Source of the DNA: Fodinibacter sp963707895
GTDB lineage: Bacteria > Actinomycetota > Actinomycetes > Actinomycetales > Dermatophilaceae
Assembly: GCA_963707895.1 (NCBI GenBank)
Contig: CAVPRS010000003.1
Span: 372,001-436,000, forward strand
Direction: 5' to 3'
DNA: 64,000 bases
Of this stretch, positions 61,705 through 64,000 are shown in pieces; position 1 is the stretch's first letter, and each line of letters opens with the position of its first letter. The position numbers and the translations under genes were made by a program. The notes beneath the pieces are model-generated. The model made no database searches and was not told the origin of the DNA. It worked only from the letters and a program-made list of their open reading frames with translations.

Positions 61705-62136
61705 GTGAGTGGTCCCCAGCGTGACCGAGACCCCGAGGGTCGCGCGCGCCAGGCGAGGCCTCGCGACGAGCTGGGGCGGCCCCTGCCCTACGGGGCGCAG
61801 GGCGTCGAACCGGTGTCGGAGGAGCCCCTTCCGCCGGACGAGGCGCTCGCGTCTGCTCGACAGCTCGTCGGGCTCGGTCGTCCCTTTGCCGCCCACGAGG
61901 TCCTCGAGGCGCGCTGGAAGGCGGGACCGGTCGAGGAACGGGACCTGTGGCAGGGGCTCGCACAGGTCTGCGTGGCCGTCACCCACGCTGCCCGTGGAAA
62001 CCAGGTCGGCGCCGACCGGCTCTTCGAACGAGCCGCCGCGAGGCTCGACTCGTTCGCCGCGACGGGTCGCTTCGCCTACGGAGTCGACCCGGCCGACGTC
62101 GCGGACCAGGCGCGGCGCCACGTCGGCAGGTTCTGA
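61705..62136 (+). CDS. DUF309 family protein
   Basis: 143 residues from GTG. The family pattern is RPFAAHEVLEARWKAGPVEERDLWQGLAQVCVAVTHAARGN, a helical bundle. The N-terminus is polar. Role unknown; no ribosome binding site is clear. Confidence 0.85.
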   Translation: MSGPQRDRDPEGRARQARPRDELGRPLPYGAQGVEPVSEEPLPPDEALASARQLVGLGRPFAAHEVLEARWKAGPVEERDLWQGLAQVCVAVTHAARGNQVGADRLFERAAARLDSFAATGRFAYGVDPADVADQARRHVGRF

Positions 62137-62159
62137 GGGCCGGACGACCCCCTCACGGG

Positions 62160-62798
62160 TCAGCGGGCTTCGGCGTACCAGGTCTCGCGCACGGTGCGAC
62201 CCGCCGTCACCCGGGCTCGGGTCTGGGCGACGATGCCGACCACAGCGAGCACCACCACCAGAAGGGTCCAGAGCCAGCTGTTCTGGATCGCGTCGGCGAA
62301 GGTGCTCCGGGTGAAGTCGCTGGAGTTGAGCGAGCCGAAGAGCAGCATCAGACCGCCGACCACGCTGAAGGCCCCTGCGATGGCGCTTGCGACGGCCAGC
62401 ACGACCATCGGCATGTTGCCGAAGATCGAGACCAGGCCGAGCACGGCACCGACCACGATGCCCACGAGCACGGCGACCCAGTTCCAGTCGATTCCCAGGG
62501 CCACGACGAGGCCCGACCCGATCGCGAAGCCGAAGCCCGCCATGGCCAGCACGACGGCCACCGCGTAGAAGAAGTAGGCCAGCACCGCGAAGATCAGCGC
62601 GCACACGAACCCGCTGATCCAACCGAGCACGGTGCCGAGGAAGCGCTCGTCCGCGAGCCCCGCGAACAGCCCGGCCCCGAGGGCGAACCCGGCGAAGAAC
62701 CCCCAGATGGGGATCACCAGCCGAAGCACGAACTGCCCGGCGAACAGGATGACGGCTCCGGCGATGATCGCGAAGAGACCGAGGAGGATGTCTGCCAT
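62160..62798 (-). CDS. DUF4203/TM7SF3-like membrane protein
   Basis: 212 residues, about seven hydrophobic helices: MADILLGLFAIIAGAVILFAGQFVLRLVIPIWGFFAGFALGAGLFAGL, then GTVLGWISGFVCALIFAVLAYFFYAVAVVL, and a loop with SLNSSDFTRSTFADAIQNSW before the last helix. The Gly-rich helices suit a small channel-like or scaffold membrane protein. It precedes the CFA synthase end with a 64-base gap. Confidence 0.82.
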   Translation of the reverse strand: MADILLGLFAIIAGAVILFAGQFVLRLVIPIWGFFAGFALGAGLFAGLADERFLGTVLGWISGFVCALIFAVLAYFFYAVAVVLAMAGFGFAIGSGLVVALGIDWNWVAVLVGIVVGAVLGLVSIFGNMPMVVLAVASAIAGAFSVVGGLMLLFGSLNSSDFTRSTFADAIQNSWLWTLLVVVLAVVGIVAQTRARVTAGRTVRETWYAEAR

Positions 62799-62862
62799 GG
62801 CTGAAATGTAGAGCCAGCAGAGCTCGGCCCGGGCGACGACACGGGCGGTCGGCTCGCCGAGT

Positions 62863-64000
62863 TCAGGTCACGCCGAGCAGCGCGGACCGGTTCCTGGGGA
62901 AGCCGCTGGCGCCGCCGGGGCCGGGCCTCACGGCGAGAACCTGGTTGACGCCGAGACGGTTCGACTGGAAGCCCAGGGCCGAGCCGGCCATGTAGAGCCG
63001 CCAGACCCGCACCCGGCCCGCGCTCGACAGCCGAACTGCCTCGTCCCAGTTCCGTTCGAGGTTGGCCACCCACGCGCGCAGCGTGTCGGCGTAGTGCTCG
63101 CGCAGCGACTCGACGTCTCGGACCTCGAGCCCGGCCGACTCCAGCACGTCGACGATCGTCGACAGCGGCTGCAGCTCCCCGTCGGGGAAGACATAGCGGT
63201 CGATGAAGGAGGTCTTGTCCCCCCGAGGGTCACCGGGAGGACCGGGCCGTCGCGAGATCGCATGGTTGAGCAACCGGCCACCCGGGGTCAGCAGGGCGTG
63301 GAGGTGACCCGCGTACTCGCCCAGCTGCGAGAGCCCGACGTGCTCGGCCATCCCGATGCTGGCGATCGCGTCGAACGGCCCGTCGGGGACGTCCCGGTAG
63401 TCCTGGACCCGGATCTCGACCCGGTCATCGAGGCCCAGCGAGGCGACCCGGTCACGGGCGTGGGTGGCCTGCTCCTCGGACAGGGTGACGCCGACGGCCC
63501 GCACGCCGTACTCGCGAGCGGCATGGATGACGAACGCCCCCCAGCCGCACCCCACGTCGAGCAGGCGCATGCCCGGAGCCAGCTGCAGCTTGCGCGCCAC
63601 GAGCTCGAGCTTGGCGCGCTGCGCGTCCTCCAGCGTGTAGCCGGCCGAGGGCGCCTGCTCGAAGTAGGCGCAGGAGTAGACCATCGACGGACCCAGGACG
63701 AGCTCGTAGAACTCGTTGCCGACGTCGTAGTGGTGGGACACCGCCCTGGCATCCCTGCGCTTGTCGTGGCGGCGACCGGACAGCCGGATCTCCTCGGACG
63801 GCGGCCGAGGGGGTGGCCCCAACGCGCCCAGCCGCACGACGGCCTTGGCGACGGCGGCCCGTGTGTCCGGCCCGACACGCACCCCGGGGCCGCGCTCGGG
63901 GTCGGCGAGCTCGTCGAGCCGGGTCAGCGCATCGAGCAGGTCGCCCTCCAGCTCGACGTCACCGGACACGTAGGCACGGGCGAACCCCAGCTCGTTCGGC
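62863..64000 (-). CDS. cfa: cyclopropane-fatty-acyl-phospholipid synthase, N-terminus outside window
   Basis: At least 379 residues are visible and the frame continues past 64000 (ELGFARAYVSGDVELEGDLLDAL), so the start is outside. The SAM-binding motif LLDVGCGWGAFVIHAA, the substrate pocket YDVGNEFYELVLGPSMVYSCAYF, then IASIGMAEHVGLSQLGEY and YVFPDGELQPLS are characteristic. It uses SAM to add a methylene bridge to unsaturated acyl chains in membrane lipids. Confidence 0.93.
   Translation of the reverse strand, partial: PNELGFARAYVSGDVELEGDLLDALTRLDELADPERGPGVRVGPDTRAAVAKAVVRLGALGPPPRPPSEEIRLSGRRHDKRRDARAVSHHYDVGNEFYELVLGPSMVYSCAYFEQAPSAGYTLEDAQRAKLELVARKLQLAPGMRLLDVGCGWGAFVIHAAREYGVRAVGVTLSEEQATHARDRVASLGLDDRVEIRVQDYRDVPDGPFDAIASIGMAEHVGLSQLGEYAGHLHALLTPGGRLLNHAISRRPGPPGDPRGDKTSFIDRYVFPDGELQPLSTIVDVLESAGLEVRDVESLREHYADTLRAWVANLERNWDEAVRLSSAGRVRVWRLYMAGSALGFQSNRLGVNQVLAVRPGPGGASGFPRNRSALLGVT

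Noticed and set aside
1..64000. CRISPR arrays, IS elements, integrases, rRNA or replication origin
   Set aside because: I found no regularly spaced direct repeats, transposase or integrase sequence, rRNA-like region or DnaA-box cluster.

Overview
The window is 64 kb of a high-GC actinobacterial chromosome. Evidence for this is GC-rich codon use, many GTG starts, 4-bp GTGA/ATGA gene overlaps, several apparently leaderless genes, GAF-ANTAR regulators, SigB/SigF-type promoters of the form GNNT-N15/16-GGGTA, an actinobacterial holin-X/DUF3618 cluster and four luciferase-like (F420-type) oxidoreductases. The gene content would suit the Micrococcales/Intrasporangiaceae or Propionibacteriales, but that placement is inference. 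I see no rRNA, tRNA, IS element, integrase, prophage or CRISPR array. Genes face both ways in short operons.

Region 1 (about 0-23 kb) looks like a general-stress island. It holds a large catalase, two SDR oxidoreductases, a metal-transport operon, a DUF3618/holin-X envelope cluster, three GAF(-ANTAR) regulators, a SigB/SigF-type sigma factor, a MalT-like LuxR regulator, a PP2C-like phosphatase with NAD(P)HX dehydratase and histidine phosphatase, and an operon of acyl-CoA dehydrogenase-like, PIG-L/methyltransferase and glycosyltransferase genes. Eight promoters matching GNNT-N15/16-GGGTA precede these genes on both strands, so the sigma factor encoded here may drive much of the island. Four small related proteins of 66-71 residues lie at 15.1, 15.3, 23.2 and 38.7 kb and form an unnamed family.

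Region 2 (23-36 kb) is regulators and transport: a TetR/MFS divergent pair with twin operators, a MATE pump and MarR regulator, an LLM oxidoreductase with an FAD monooxygenase, a frameshifted GH13 amylase behind a two-component system, VanY-like and VanZ-like genes, and an orphan Hcp.

Region 3 (36-64 kb) is ordinary accessory metabolism: an ABC-F protein, a flippase-like membrane protein, a CPBP protease, DNA-alkylation repair, a patatin, SRPBCC, YCII, DUF839, YjbR and LURP-one proteins, a peptidase S51, a membrane-GH5 glycosidase, a MetE-like protein, a DHA2 exporter, a BNR-repeat protein, an ArsR/AHSA1/DHFR-like operon, a flavodoxin-type reductase and a cyclopropane-fatty-acid synthase cut by the window end.

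Two cautions. Six genes carry ten apparent frameshifts, every one repaired by removing a single base, which looks more like systematic sequence error than gene decay. At 54.27-54.96 kb two truncated genes meet in what looks like a deletion scar.
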